The position numbers and the translations under genes are program-made. From NCBI GenBank assembly GCA_012934845.2, contig WNNJ02001396.1:186001-250000 (forward strand): a DNA stretch of 64,000 bases, read 5' to 3'. The notes beneath the pieces are model-generated. The model saw nothing but the letters and a program-made list of their open reading frames with translations. It was not told where the DNA came from and made no database searches. This document shows, one piece after another, positions 58,901 through 63,598 of this stretch; the stretch's first letter is position 1, and each line of letters starts with the position of its first letter. This stretch comes from Pomphorhynchus laevis. Taxonomy: Eukaryota > Acanthocephala > Palaeacanthocephala > Echinorhynchida > Pomphorhynchidae.

Positions 58901-59641
58901 TATTTAAGAATGTACAAACTTCGTTACCCTCAAATGGGCCGTAATCTTCGATAGCATTGTAAATGCTTAATGAAAATCTGATTAAATTGGTCAGTTTTTT
59001 TATTTCTCAAGTTGAAAAAGTCGGCCTTCTATGGATCGACCGTAAAGAAGAATGTATGGCCCTGAATCGAACGACATCCCCTTATCGCGTGCGATGCGGC
59101 TCGACACAGCGTGAAACCAATGAATCGCATTAGGTCACATAGGTTTTCCGCGTAACTTCTGCTTCCCCGTGCAGCCTGCAAGCGAGCGATTGTCTTCAGC
59201 AGAACCGAGGCATCTGGTCCAGCAGCACCTGTAACGGTAAACGCGAGTGGAATAAATCTGCTTCTCTCAATATCAGTGACGCGCTTCGCGTATTTTGATC
59301 TTTTTCTCGACTCGTGGAAATCGAATTTGTATATTTCTTGAATATATAATAATTATTAATAATATTAATATTTATTGAGTCAATAATTATTAACTCACTA
59401 ATTGATATTATTGAATTTAGAAAACTTTTAAATATTGAAAGTTAACTGCAGTACTCATATTGATACATGATCGCTGCGGGCATGATTTAATTTATATCGG
59501 GGGTAATTGCAATTTGCACATCAGTTAATAAATTTGAATGTAATAACCTGATCTCCCTGCCGCAACTAACATGTTGCTTTCTTTGTTGAGGCAGAATGCA
59601 TTTGCGGCGATTCGCTGCACATAACAAGACCGAGCTTTCAT
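19807..59641 (-). CDS. WDR24: WDR24, GATOR2 complex subunit (whole gene, up to 16 exons)
   Basis: Exons on the minus strand: 59548-59641, 54410-54550, 52750-52946, 52579-52656 (probably optional), 50715-50840, 49073-49204, 41259-41463, 40264-40482, 33656-33808, 30156-30199, 29633-30028, 29451-29581, 27647-27788, 26780-26894, 22218-22479, 19807-19954. Together they give about 835-870 residues (human WDR24: 790). The first half is a WD40 propeller, recognised from NMLVAAGRS, VLLTGSQDG, VRDVEFHP, LARVKWRPSYNNQFASCS and WDI.R repeats in WDR24 order. A long variable linker follows. The carboxyl end has paired CxxC motifs, CSHGGHMDHV and CPSGC, the WDR24 RING-like zinc domain. By family knowledge GATOR2 (WDR24, WDR59, MIOS, SEH1, SEC13) signals amino-acid sufficiency to mTORC1 at the lysosome. 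Introns total over 37 kb and hold most repeats of the window. The joins around exons 9-10 and the start of exon 13 are uncertain. Confidence 0.85.
20170..21373. repeat. Dispersed repeat cluster in WDR24 intron 15, duplicated at 26160-26876
   Basis: Diverged units built on the phrases TTGGCTGACGATCACTCGAC, CTACATTTCAGTATTG and CTCATCAGCTACTGATCC recur at about 20170, 20480, 20560, 20690 and 21045, and again near 25640, 26200 and 26560. The block 20650-21373 is nearly identical to 26160-26876 and carries part of WDR24 exon 14 with it. Non-coding apart from that exon piece. Confidence 0.7.
21278..21373 (-). pseudogene. Partial duplicate of WDR24 exon 14
   Basis: Ninety-six of the 115 bases of exon 14 (26780-26894), including its donor C|GTAAGT, are repeated here, reading CILLTLAHNTPDILDAF. 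The first 19 bases and the acceptor are replaced by unrelated sequence. It lies downstream of exon 15, so the order is also wrong for a working exon. It arrived with the 20650-21373 duplication. Confidence 0.8.
22218..22479 (-). CDS. WDR24: WDR24 exon 15 (acidic linker and first zinc cysteines)
   Basis: The acceptor GGTTTTAG and donor CTGTG|GTAAGT give 86 codons, phase 1 in and 2 out. A Glu/Asp-rich stretch (RFSEEDNQGS, YYNEIEDNF) leads to CEQALLRLQCMKCGRSF and YACHNCRTSVKC, matching the cysteine spacing at the start of the WDR24 zinc domain. Confidence 0.85.
22480..26159. other. WDR24 intron 14, mostly unassigned
   Basis: This part of the intron includes a moderately GC-richer stretch (22800-24600) with the 169-bp tandem duplication at 24221 and no clear coding frame. 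AT-rich DNA follows, with one diverged unit of the dispersed repeat near 25600-25740. I recognise no gene or RNA here. Confidence 0.35.
24221..24559. repeat. 169-bp tandem duplication
   Basis: Two adjacent copies, 24221-24389 and 24390-24559, run from TAACTCAGAGTAGGAT to CCAAATGCG and differ at few positions. Both contain AAAGTGAGCGTCCCGCTTTT, which can form a short stem (AAAGTGAGCG with CGCTTTT). They are non-coding. Confidence 0.75.
26780..26894 (-). CDS. WDR24: WDR24 exon 14
   Basis: The acceptor TTTCTTTAAG and donor ATTC|GTAAGT bound 38 codons plus one base, phase 0 in and 1 out. It reads GQLPSVACILLTLAHNTPDI and ERFNLKKIFQCF. This corresponds to the WDR24 helical segment written in human as GDVQMAVSVLIVL through DLLQRF. 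Confidence 0.8.
27647..27788 (-). CDS. WDR24: WDR24 exon 13
   Basis: The frame ends at GATATT|GTAAGT, phase 0, and reads SASSALLNLLSAGKNKK, then VPSYVYIHYFENKLNSLVDI, which lines up with the human segment PPDFFGVLVRDMLHFYAEQ. Two acceptors preserve phase: TGTTCACAG (start 27788) and CTCTTAAG (start 27824, adding 12 residues). I prefer the first on sequence but cannot decide. Confidence 0.7.
28440..28660 (-). mobile_element. Possible LINE endonuclease-linker relic
   Basis: A stop-free stretch reads LLDAHINPNLYLKGSNHPKA then REPFYISNFSGTNVDRY. It resembles the 'LDL......HP....' end of a LINE endonuclease followed by the 'Y.F..AN...I' linker. It does not match WDR24 and its phase does not fit the flanking exons. 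Weak. Confidence 0.3.
29451..29581 (-). CDS. WDR24: WDR24 exon 12
   Basis: The acceptor AAAATTAG and donor TTCAG|GTATGT flank 43 codons plus two bases, reading VTIPWDSYVPIRRKTVFDEF and acidic residues. The segment lies in the variable linker, so identity rests on phase, splice sites and the lack of stops. Confidence 0.7.
29633..30028 (-). CDS. WDR24: WDR24 exon 11 (linker)
   Basis: The acceptor TTTTGAAG starts 132 codons, beginning VSLVWRILTNIVDLV (human QVAQTWTMLRIIY) and continuing with a polar Lys/Asp/Asn-rich linker to YPQEILTDH, similar to the 'PQEAF' block of WDR24. The donor CAT|GTTTGT is weak but is the only phase-consistent one before a stop. Confidence 0.75.
30156..30199 (-). CDS. 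WDR24: WDR24 exon 10 (micro-exon)
   Basis: A 44-bp exon between CCCATTTAG and GAACAA|GTAATT encodes LWMQFFKELTFEQ. It gives exactly the spacing seen in human between 'AELC' and 'VAQTW'. It needs phase 1 from exon 9, which conflicts with the best donor there, so it is provisional. Confidence 0.55.
30710..31024 (+). mobile_element. hAT transposase relic (ZBED5/FAM200-like)
   Basis: Plus-strand frames read HYAVLKRITSMVNFVKKPSL and, after a stop and deletion, SFAAYLADMFGKVNGLDLAL then QGKES. These match the 'MVNFVK......LF' and 'AYL.DIFE.LN.LNL.LQGK' blocks of ZBED5/SCAND3-type hAT transposases. The catalytic regions and ends were not recognised. It lies antisense in WDR24 intron 9. Confidence 0.65.
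31643..32470 (-). mobile_element. LINE family A, 5'-truncated copy (RT carboxyl part and 3' end)
   Basis: The minus strand carries the end of the RT (FTFLGFHFDDH, DKVRSFNLIISDIRRIRPL) and the post-RT region in several frames. It finishes at the conserved 3' end with the GCGTGC/GCACGC hairpin and TTTGCCACGT. Frameshifts and stops make it dead. The plus-strand frame at 31460-31927 is its shadow. Confidence 0.8.
31666..31681 (-). promoter_or_regulatory. LINE A 3'-end stem-loop (copy 3)
   Basis: Read on the element's sense strand, GCGTGC and GCACGC pair around GGCG. An outer GTGG/CCAC helix surrounds it. This is probably the RT recognition structure at the RNA 3' end. Confidence 0.55.
33656..33808 (-). 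CDS. WDR24: WDR24 exon 9
   Basis: The acceptor TTTATTTAG starts a frame reading HSVPFHVYFSKEM, then FRCYSVYSTEDVTSIAIKNA and LISENV, corresponding to the WDR24 region around 'YALAGRPLAELC'. The strongest donor is GAT|GTAAGT at 33648 (phase 0). An upstream donor at 33656 (T|GTAAAG) gives the phase needed by exon 10 and is used for these coordinates. Confidence 0.65.
34353..34368 (-). promoter_or_regulatory. LINE A 3'-end stem-loop (copy 2)
   Basis: On the element's sense strand GCGTGC pairs with GCACGC around GTCG. It is flanked by GTGG and CCAC, which can form an outer helix, and followed by an A/T-rich end. Confidence 0.55.
35862..35900. repeat. Perfect 18-bp foldback inside LINE A
   Basis: Arms 35862-35879 and 35883-35900 (TCTCAAAGCGTCGACTTC and its complement) flank CAC. 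The right arm is also a direct repeat of 35806-35825. A smaller foldback, GTCAAACC/GGTTTGAC, lies just upstream. The structure interrupts the element's linker and looks like a template-switch scar. Confidence 0.75.
37801..40263. other. WDR24 intron 8, left part, AT-rich
   Basis: Long A/T-rich DNA with short palindromic A/T runs. I find no open frame with recognisable content and no clear repeat. The plus-strand frame 37614-37832 overlaps the 5' end of the LINE A copy and is not a gene. Confidence 0.4.
40264..40482 (-). CDS. WDR24: WDR24 exon 8 (last propeller blade)
   Basis: The acceptor TACTTTAAG and donor ATCAAG|GTAAAT flank 72 codons in phase 1/1: MYWCDKNAIISCGKDNNICI, then ACLDLNVRSHILCYSKE. 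It corresponds to the human segment with 'LLSGSKDSSLCQHLF' and 'LAFAAKES'. Confidence 0.9.
41259..41463 (-). CDS. WDR24: WDR24 exon 7 (propeller)
   Basis: The acceptor GTTATTTAG and donor GCCG|GTAGAG flank 68 codons reading VFDLSRECDPCVHTV, LARVKWRPSYNNQFASCS, ISMWDITSPFMPFASF. Human WDR24 has 'VARVKWRPECRHHLATCS' and 'YVWDVRRPFVPAAMF' at the same place. This exon gave the identification. Confidence 0.95.
41801..41920 (+). repeat. Six tandem copies of a 20-bp unit at the LINE A 5' end
   Basis: TTCCAGATTATTCCTGTCAG is repeated six times head to tail, the last with one change (GTTAG). The sequence then passes directly into the GC-richer element body. Tandem 5' monomers in a LINE usually carry promoter activity; none has been shown here. 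Confidence 0.85.
41970..43250 (+). pseudogene. LINE A ORF1 remains
   Basis: Broken frames include SDHSVYKRKHFTCGFC, a likely zinc-binding start. A Ser/Thr/Pro-rich middle follows. Then comes a folded region with VSAFRSILATILPDDNPSLF and PVSFIRLNKS (RRM-like in position), and a basic end, SPSDIAQLNLARIDKHRRE. The same blocks occur in the 34-38 kb copy. It would bind element RNA in the intact element. Confidence 0.65.
43257..44444 (+). pseudogene. LINE A ORF2 endonuclease
   Basis: This is an apurinic-type endonuclease. FRLSLFNTRSILHKAD carries the first catalytic Asn, ITESWHSDSDD the Glu, VIVYRPG a core strand, VLGDFNIRLD the Asp/Asn pair and GLSDHFLV the final Asp-His. After about 43985 the correct frame shifts to the one holding MRHAPWFDSECSLSKRRLRH, the endonuclease-RT linker. 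It nicks target DNA in active elements; here it is broken. Confidence 0.8.
44490..46159 (+). pseudogene. LINE A ORF2 reverse transcriptase and post-RT region
   Basis: RT motifs in order: SSYRPISLLPTLSKFLERLV, FRSNYSTEIACLKVYNDL, VSLDLSSAFDIVDHSILL, SGVPQGSVLGPILL, MQYADDILIYTHA, LSLNPDKSKIMW and LVFLGFHFDKRL. The YADD catalytic pair is intact. A TAA interrupts at 45645, and a frame change near 45755 leads to the post-RT block RSFLVAAPLSWNHLPIHIRQ. Confidence 0.85.
46189..46205 (+). promoter_or_regulatory. LINE A 3'-end stem-loop (copy 1)
   Basis: GCGTAC pairs with GTACGC around AGCTT. An outer TGTGG/CCACA helix surrounds it. The fifth pair is A-T here but G-C in the two minus-strand copies, a compensatory change that supports a conserved RNA structure. 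Confidence 0.6.
46490..48493. repeat. Segmental duplication of about 850 bp in WDR24 intron 6
   Basis: 46490-47343 and 47640-48493 share long collinear blocks: the TAAGTNTGTAATATCATACA block, the TAAACTATTAAATTAAATTA block, and a near-identical 255-bp stretch (47087-47343 and 48236-48493) with TTAACCGAGGCTAGACATTT. Internal parts are rearranged. No coding content is recognised. Confidence 0.65.
49073..49204 (-). CDS. WDR24: WDR24 exon 6 (propeller)
   Basis: The acceptor GAGTTTAG and donor GTAAAG|GTATGA flank 44 codons: IWDIRRNDKPENLLTAH, then PILSIDWHLEHKELIATASR and DKQVK. It matches the human 'LWDIRRPDRCERMFTAHNG' and 'DWHP' blade. Phase is 0 on both sides. Confidence 0.92.
49681..49760 (-). 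ncRNA. Hammerhead ribozyme, copy A
   Basis: Reading 49760 down to 49681: stem III 5' strand GUGCCGU, cleavage C17 (49753), stem I UGCCGGU pairing with ACUGGUA, the core CUGAUGA, stem II GUCA/UGAC with a 6-nt loop, GAAA with its last A starting ACGGUAC, the stem III 3' strand. All invariant positions (CUGANGA, GAAA, U16.1, C17) are present. Stems I and II are closed and stem III is open, so it is type III. The predicted cut is between 49753 and 49752. Confidence 0.85.
49981..50060 (-). ncRNA. Hammerhead ribozyme, copy B
   Basis: The fold is identical to copy A and sits exactly 300 bp away, with the predicted cut between 50053 and 50052. Stem I here reads UGCCGGU with ACUGGCA, so the wobble pair of copy A becomes G-C. 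Stem II keeps GUCA/UGAC with a different loop (AAAUAA). Changes between the copies fall in loops or keep pairing. Cutting at A and B would release a 300-nt RNA with 5'-OH and cyclic phosphate ends. Confidence 0.85.
50233..50338 (+). repeat. Inverted partial unit of the hammerhead repeat
   Basis: The plus strand carries AUGAGUCA, UGAC, GAAACGGUACC and then the unit's CGTGGCTGCCA block, the reverse complement of about 49905-50010. It lacks stem I and the cleavage site, so it cannot cut. With copy B it could form a long duplex in the intron transcript. Confidence 0.75.
50715..50840 (-). CDS. WDR24: WDR24 exon 5 (propeller)
   Basis: The acceptor ATTTCACAG and donor CTATCG|GTAATT flank 42 codons: DVRQPNRAQTFQAYTDSG, VRDVEFHPFNSFVFASGSD, NGLLS. 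It matches human 'DLRRKDSVSTFSG..ESVRDVQFS'. Phase is 0 on both sides. Confidence 0.92.
51500..51780 (+). mobile_element. LINE family B, isolated 3' end
   Basis: It resembles the reverse complement of 54900-55075: CGATTGGATTC, a G-run, TTCAGTCGG, GTGTTGGTTCGG, CCTGAGGCCG and then a T-rich end. Only the last part of the element is present, a 5'-truncated insertion in the opposite direction to the other family B copies. Confidence 0.6.
52261..52335. repeat. Three 24-bp tandem repeats with adjacent hairpin
   Basis: ATTAAAGAAATTACGAAAAG followed by four bases is repeated three times. Immediately downstream, 52335-52345 and 52350-52360 form a perfect 11-bp stem (GATGCCGGTCA) around GAGA. The function is unknown. 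A short open frame at about 51980-52147 just upstream (LKARRALEQKWMGQ) is unexplained. Confidence 0.7.
52579..52656 (-). CDS. WDR24: WDR24 exon 4, probable optional (cassette) exon
   Basis: A 78-bp frame (26 codons, phase 0/0) lies between the acceptor AATTTAG and donor CAAACA|GTAAGA and reads VSRLHSVKQDGNYDL, then ITMVQASLMQT. Joining exon 3 directly to exon 5 gives GSQDGACAIL-DVRQPN, which is the exact spacing of human GSQDGFMKCFDLR. Including this exon would insert 26 residues in a propeller blade. It is therefore either alternative or not used. Confidence 0.4.
52750..52946 (-). CDS. WDR24: WDR24 exon 3 (propeller)
   Basis: The acceptor ATATCTTTAG and donor ATTTTA|GTAAGA flank 65 codons plus two bases. 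It reads TRVAISFALPKILLFDIEV, then VNRIHFHPIDANVLLTGSQD. Human has '[20 protein letters not shown]' here. Phase is 1 in and 0 out. Confidence 0.92.
54410..54550 (-). CDS. WDR24: WDR24 exon 2
   Basis: The acceptor TTCGTTAG and donor GCTG|GTAACT flank FKLFAIDIKDEDD, then VTDVAWSRAA, matching human 'IFKIYAIEEEQF' and 'ADVVWHQ'. The phase is 1 on both sides. Confidence 0.88.
54890..56265 (-). mobile_element. LINE family B copy 1, ORF1 start fused to RT
   Basis: Minus strand from 56265: the ORF1 start (same as 57450-57690), then after a deletion the RT with GLSARIVNRVEILLCTKRFF, FYPIPGVPQGSP and LVVYADNTTALLSGRRC. The post-RT region follows (HMSLNPKTQVRLWGTWAISG), and the 3' end. The catalytic motif reads YADN instead of YADD. 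Frames are interrupted and the copy is dead. It lies in WDR24 intron 1 in the gene's sense. Confidence 0.75.
56440..57690 (-). mobile_element. LINE family B copy 2, ORF1
   Basis: Two long frames (57665-57150 and 57047-56466) give a gag-like ORF1 protein. An amino part contains VRITNIMPDLEKGNIVELQK (RRM-like). CCHC zinc knuckles follow (CNKCHMWGHWNSTC, CGVCGSD, CTNCGLEH), then a Ser/Lys-rich end. This layout is typical of Jockey/I-type elements. Two frame breaks; no ORF2 follows, so it is cut off at about 56440. Confidence 0.75.
57700..59028. other. WDR24 intron 1, AT-rich part
   Basis: It contains a diverged relative of the interspersed repeat near 57970-58090 and a short minus-strand frame near 58480-58605 (GWFNNMLDWIEAIGYMLDP) that I cannot place. 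Otherwise A/T-rich with nothing recognised. Confidence 0.35.
59029..59300 (-). pseudogene. Retroelement post-RT relic in WDR24 intron 1
   Basis: A GC-rich island encodes on the minus strand RVTDIERSRFIPLAFTVTG, AAGPDASVLLKTIARLQAAR and LCRAASHAIRGCRS. This resembles 'VEHGTFTPLVFT..GG.G.EA..F.K.LA' and 'LLRSAI.CIRG.RS', the carboxyl end of a widespread class of animal RT proteins. The frame ends in TAG. No RT core is nearby. Confidence 0.55.
59548..59641 (-). CDS. WDR24: WDR24 exon 1 (start of coding sequence)
   Basis: An ATG at 59641, with an in-frame TGA six bases upstream, starts MKARSCYVQRIAANAF and CLNKESNMLVAAGRS, ending TCAG|GTTATT in phase 1. Human reads '[26 protein letters not shown]' at this point. 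Human has about 20 more residues upstream, so a further 5' exon is possible. Confidence 0.82.
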
Positions 59642-60342
59642 TGGATTTCAATAGATCGAACGTTTGTGAAACATTGTTGAAAATGTTAATCTGTAATTTT
59701 AAGAAATAGAAAGTCAAAATAAATAAAGTTAATTTGTATTATACGTAAGATTCGTTCAAATGTCAATATGTGCAATATTAAATATTTGGAACATATCAAG
59801 TGCATTCGATTAAAAGTTAATAATAAATCTAGTATTAGAAATTAAAATAGATTTAATTTTGGAAAAAAATAATATCTAAATTTTAATTAATTAAAATTAA
59901 ACTAAAATTTAATTATGTTATCTTATATTTAATGCAGTTTAATATAAATTTTAGTATTATTAATTCATTACAATTTTCGAAATATTGACTTTTATTCAGA
60001 AAGGGTCTCAAGTGCAATAATTAGCATAGACAAATTATTTGCCAAAAATTATAAGCCACAGTAAAAAATATACCGTTCTCCATAGTATTTGACGACCGAT
60101 AAATTATCTATCTTCGGTGAAAGACGTTTACTTGAATATGTAAGCATTTGGTAATCCTACATTGTGCATACAGCAGTATAAATGATAAAATGCGCAAATT
60201 CAAAACAACTTGTAAATTACAATACAATTAATTTATCTATTCACGTGGTTTATATTTAATATTGTCGGCAGAGGTTATATGGGAAGACCAAATTTCATTC
60301 GAGTCAAATTATTTCTAAATCCCTTTCAAGAGAACTTGAGGC

Positions 60343-60374
60343 AGTTCTCTTTCATTCAAGAGAACTGCCTGAAG
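60343..60374. repeat. Short foldback at the LINE B copy 3 boundary
   Basis: AGGCAGTTCTCTT and its exact complement AAGAGAACTGCCT flank a 6-nt spacer. It lies just outside the LINE B copy and resembles the other foldbacks of the window. Confidence 0.55.
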
Positions 60375-60439
60375 GAGGCAGAGAGATTGGAAAGGTGTAG
60401 CATCTTCGCTATGACCTTGAGTTTTGTTGGAGTGGGATT

Positions 60440-62480
60440 GTAAATGCGACCTATATTATTATAGGTTACAAGTTACTAGCCGCAAATGGCTGTTTCAACT
60501 GTTCACAAATATAGGTTGCTGATAGTATCCCAATTGCTTGCGAATAGAAGTAGGAATAATATTCGGTAAAACTCTCATTGCTTATCTTGGGGAATAATTG
60601 GATAGCTGCGCGAAAGAAGGCCACTCTGATAGGATCAAAGTGAAACCTCCTTCTAAGCAACGTATCTTCCTCTAGCCGCCAGCATATTAGGCCATGATAG
60701 GTGGTCAATTGTTGGCACGACTGCTCAGTGCAGATGGGTTTTAACAACCACGTCTTATGTAGCAGTAATATGTAGAGGAATGGATTTGTTGTCGCGCAAC
60801 GAAAGATAGAGGTCGGTGATTTGTGTATAAGAAGACCGTTTCTGGCTCTGCGGAGTGCTGTATTAATTGAAAGACCAGTCCTGTCGTTTAAGTCACCGAG
60901 TAACACGTCGTAGTCGCTACCTAAAATACAGTCCAGGAGGTCACGGTTATTGTAAATCGCCCCAGGCCGGATGTAGACATTGGTTAGGCTGATGCGTTTA
61001 CCGTTCTTGGCAAGTGCTATAACTAAAGACATGACTGGACACGAGAATTTTAATAAGACTGAGGACTTTAAGGAGCATTTAAGTAGTGTTTAAAGACCTT
61101 GATATGAAGAGGCGTGGGAGGGGTTATGTACGAAGTGAAGTGTGTAGATATGTTCTGGTATAAATCGAGTAATGCCCTGGGTAGATGGATATACCGCATC
61201 TTCTGAAGGTCTATAACACCTGCATATCTACCATATAGAAGTCTAAAGACGGAAGCACCTCCCGAATTCCACTGAAGAATATTCAGTAAAAAAGGCTCTT
61301 GAATACTTCCTATTGCGTTAGTGTCACAGGAGTGGGGCGCCTTCAGTCTAGTCGGAAACAGAGGCGGAAAGGTCGCCCTTTTCATCTCCTGTTTCAACAG
61401 GTGAATACATTTGCCCACGGGCATTATTATCATTTCCCTGGGTTGCTACTGCTCACAAAGAGTTCGTGCATACCAGCTCCTTCGGTGCTATATACTATGA
61501 TGAACCATTTCTCTTATTGGACTTTGCTGTATTTCTTTTGTTGGTCCCCTTCCCAACTTGTGGATCTCGGATGGAATTACCCAGTTGACTAACTAAAGAT
61601 TTGACTAGGTTCTCCAAGTGAACCATATATTCTTGATGTTTTGTTTCCATGAATTTCAGTATATCAACATCAGAAATTCTTCTTTTTTCTCGGATGTGAC
61701 AGCTGCAGCAAAACTATTGGGTTTGGGCTTATTATGCCTTGCCGCTTTTGATAGTTCTTAAAGAAACTACATTTCTTTGACCATGTGGGGTGCTTACCTC
61801 CACAGTTTAAGCAGCAAGGTGTACTCTCACATTTAGTCTGATACAGCGTATTTGAGCCGCAAACCCCGCATTTCTGTGGCATGAGCAACCAAAGGACCAA
61901 CGCCACCACTGGTGGCGATTGTTGCAATGTGGGTACGTTAATGTATCCTTCTTCAATAGAGAGAATTTCAAATTGTACCCCATAAAGGGGTTACAAGGAG
62001 AGTTCATTAGATTTTGAGCGACATCCACTGGGCGTTACAAAATGCCATCGGGATGGGAAATCCTTTTTTGTCTGTAATGAAGCGGATATTGGATATGTTA
62101 AAGTCTCATTCTTGAAATGCTTCATCGTCTTTTATGAGGAATGCATGAATATTATTAATTTTTACTGACGAAAGAATCGGAATTGACGAGATTGTGGCTA
62201 AATCTGAATATCTGCCATTGAAAAATTCTGTATAGGATTTTGCCAAGTCTGGCGAAGCGAAGGAAATTTTAATTTCCCCTTCGTGATACTTAATTGTATT
62301 AAATAGAATTCGTTTTTAAAATAGAATTTTTTTAATAGAATTTTCTTAAAAGGATGTTGAAGAGATTTTACCTTTCTTGAGGCATTAATTACTTAATAAT
62401 TATTAAGTTGATAAATTTTGCTACTGGGGGAAGTTCCCCCTTCAGAGTATTAACAGGAACTGATAATTACTTACTTGATT
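60440..62480 (-). mobile_element. LINE family B copy 3, ORF1 and endonuclease
   Basis: Minus strand: ORF1 remains with knuckles (CGVCGSNTLYQTKC, CCLNCGGKHPTWSKKC) at about 61670-62030, then the endonuclease start LLNILQWNSGGASVF (61300) and body SLTNVYIRPGAIYN, VLLGDLNDRTGLS. The RT is missing, so the 3' half is deleted. It sits between the divergent WDR24 and 62902 genes and may contain or displace their promoters. Confidence 0.75.
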
Positions 62481-62901
62481 GGATCCATTGAGTGGAAAAA
62501 AAAACGATTTTTTGGAATTCTTTGATAATTCCGACAACATGTTACTTGGCTAAATTACATTTATATAAATCGCTGAATGCACATACAACTCCCAACATGA
62601 TTTATAATCAATGAGTGGATTGAGCTACGTTAAAGTTGCGGAAAATTAAAAGCAATCCGTTAAATAATTTTCCTTCAAACTAATCGCTAGTATGGGGTAA
62701 AGTATAATATCACTATTTGTGAATTTTATTTAAAATTAAAGGTAATAAAGCATTTTTCTGAATAAAGCAACGCTGGCTAAGCTGATCTGTCATATTTGTC
62801 GTTATTTCTTTGTGGATAAGCACACGGTGGCTTCATACCAATCAAAAGATTATTGATATTTTGCCAAGAGAATTTCTGGATAAAGATTTACACAGTTCTT
62901 A

Positions 62902-63582
62902 ATGGACAGTGAACGTTCTCAGATTGAACATGTTCAAGCACTAAAAGAACAACTAATCACTTTGAAGCAATATTTTCGTAATATATTGGATACAATTGAT
63001 AGAATTCAGAAAGATGATGGTCATGAACAAATAATGAACATGATTCTTGATATTCCTACAAAACTTGAACATTTAAAAACACATATTCATGAAAGCGCTG
63101 ACGCCTATAGAAGCATTCAATTATACCCAGTGAAAATACCACAAAGACGACACATAATAACAACAAAGACAAATTTATATCGTTTAGACCCAAACTTGAG
63201 AGCAGTGAATATGCTATGTGCCGGCATGCATTCGTATGTTTCAAGATCACCAGATTATCCGGATGAAGACTCACGTCAAATAAAGTTGATAATAGATGAT
63301 GCCATTAAATGCAGCGAACAACTCAAGGAAGACCCAGAAGCATGCAAATTAAATAGATATTCCCATGTCCCAATGCTACACCGAGTTATGCTCGCTAGCT
63401 TGGTAATCAACGATAGAAATTATGTTGATTCTACGCAGGTAACTCAATTTACATCGCCATCTGTATCTGACATCTCTATCGATACTGATCATGAATATGA
63501 TAAGCTAGATGAGTATGGTACACAAGTAAATAAAATCGATAAGCTTTCTAAATTACAATGGATGTCTAATTTAAAACTATAA
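62902..63582 (+). CDS. Uncharacterised single-exon gene, 226 residues
   Basis: A clean ATG-to-TAA frame of 226 codons with normal amino-acid usage, unlike the A/T-biased chance frames around it. Residues 1-70 are strongly helical and polar (HVQALKEQLITLKQYFRNIL), suggesting a coiled coil or helical bundle. A second helical block follows near 120-150 (RQIKLIIDDAIKCSEQLKED). The end is acidic and then basic (DHEYDKLDEYGTQ, LSKLQWMSNLKL). There is no signal peptide or membrane segment. Size and helical make-up would suit a small subunit of a nuclear complex such as Mediator, but I do not recognise it. It is divergent from WDR24, with a LINE B copy between. Confidence 0.75.
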   Translation: MDSERSQIEHVQALKEQLITLKQYFRNILDTIDRIQKDDGHEQIMNMILDIPTKLEHLKTHIHESADAYRSIQLYPVKIPQRRHIITTKTNLYRLDPNLRAVNMLCAGMHSYVSRSPDYPDEDSRQIKLIIDDAIKCSEQLKEDPEACKLNRYSHVPMLHRVMLASLVINDRNYVDSTQVTQFTSPSVSDISIDTDHEYDKLDEYGTQVNKIDKLSKLQWMSNLKL

Positions 63583-63592
63583 AATGACATAA

Positions 63593-63598
63593 AATAAA
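63593..63598 (+). terminator. Polyadenylation signal AATAAA
   Basis: AATAAA begins 11 bases after the stop codon of the 62902-63582 gene, in an A-rich context. It is the nearest canonical signal; a second A-rich stretch follows. Confidence 0.5.

Noticed and set aside
59487-59717. 76-codon minus-strand ORF as a separate gene
   Set aside because: The conserved WDR24 start is in another frame of the same bases, with an ATG at 59641 and a donor at 59547.
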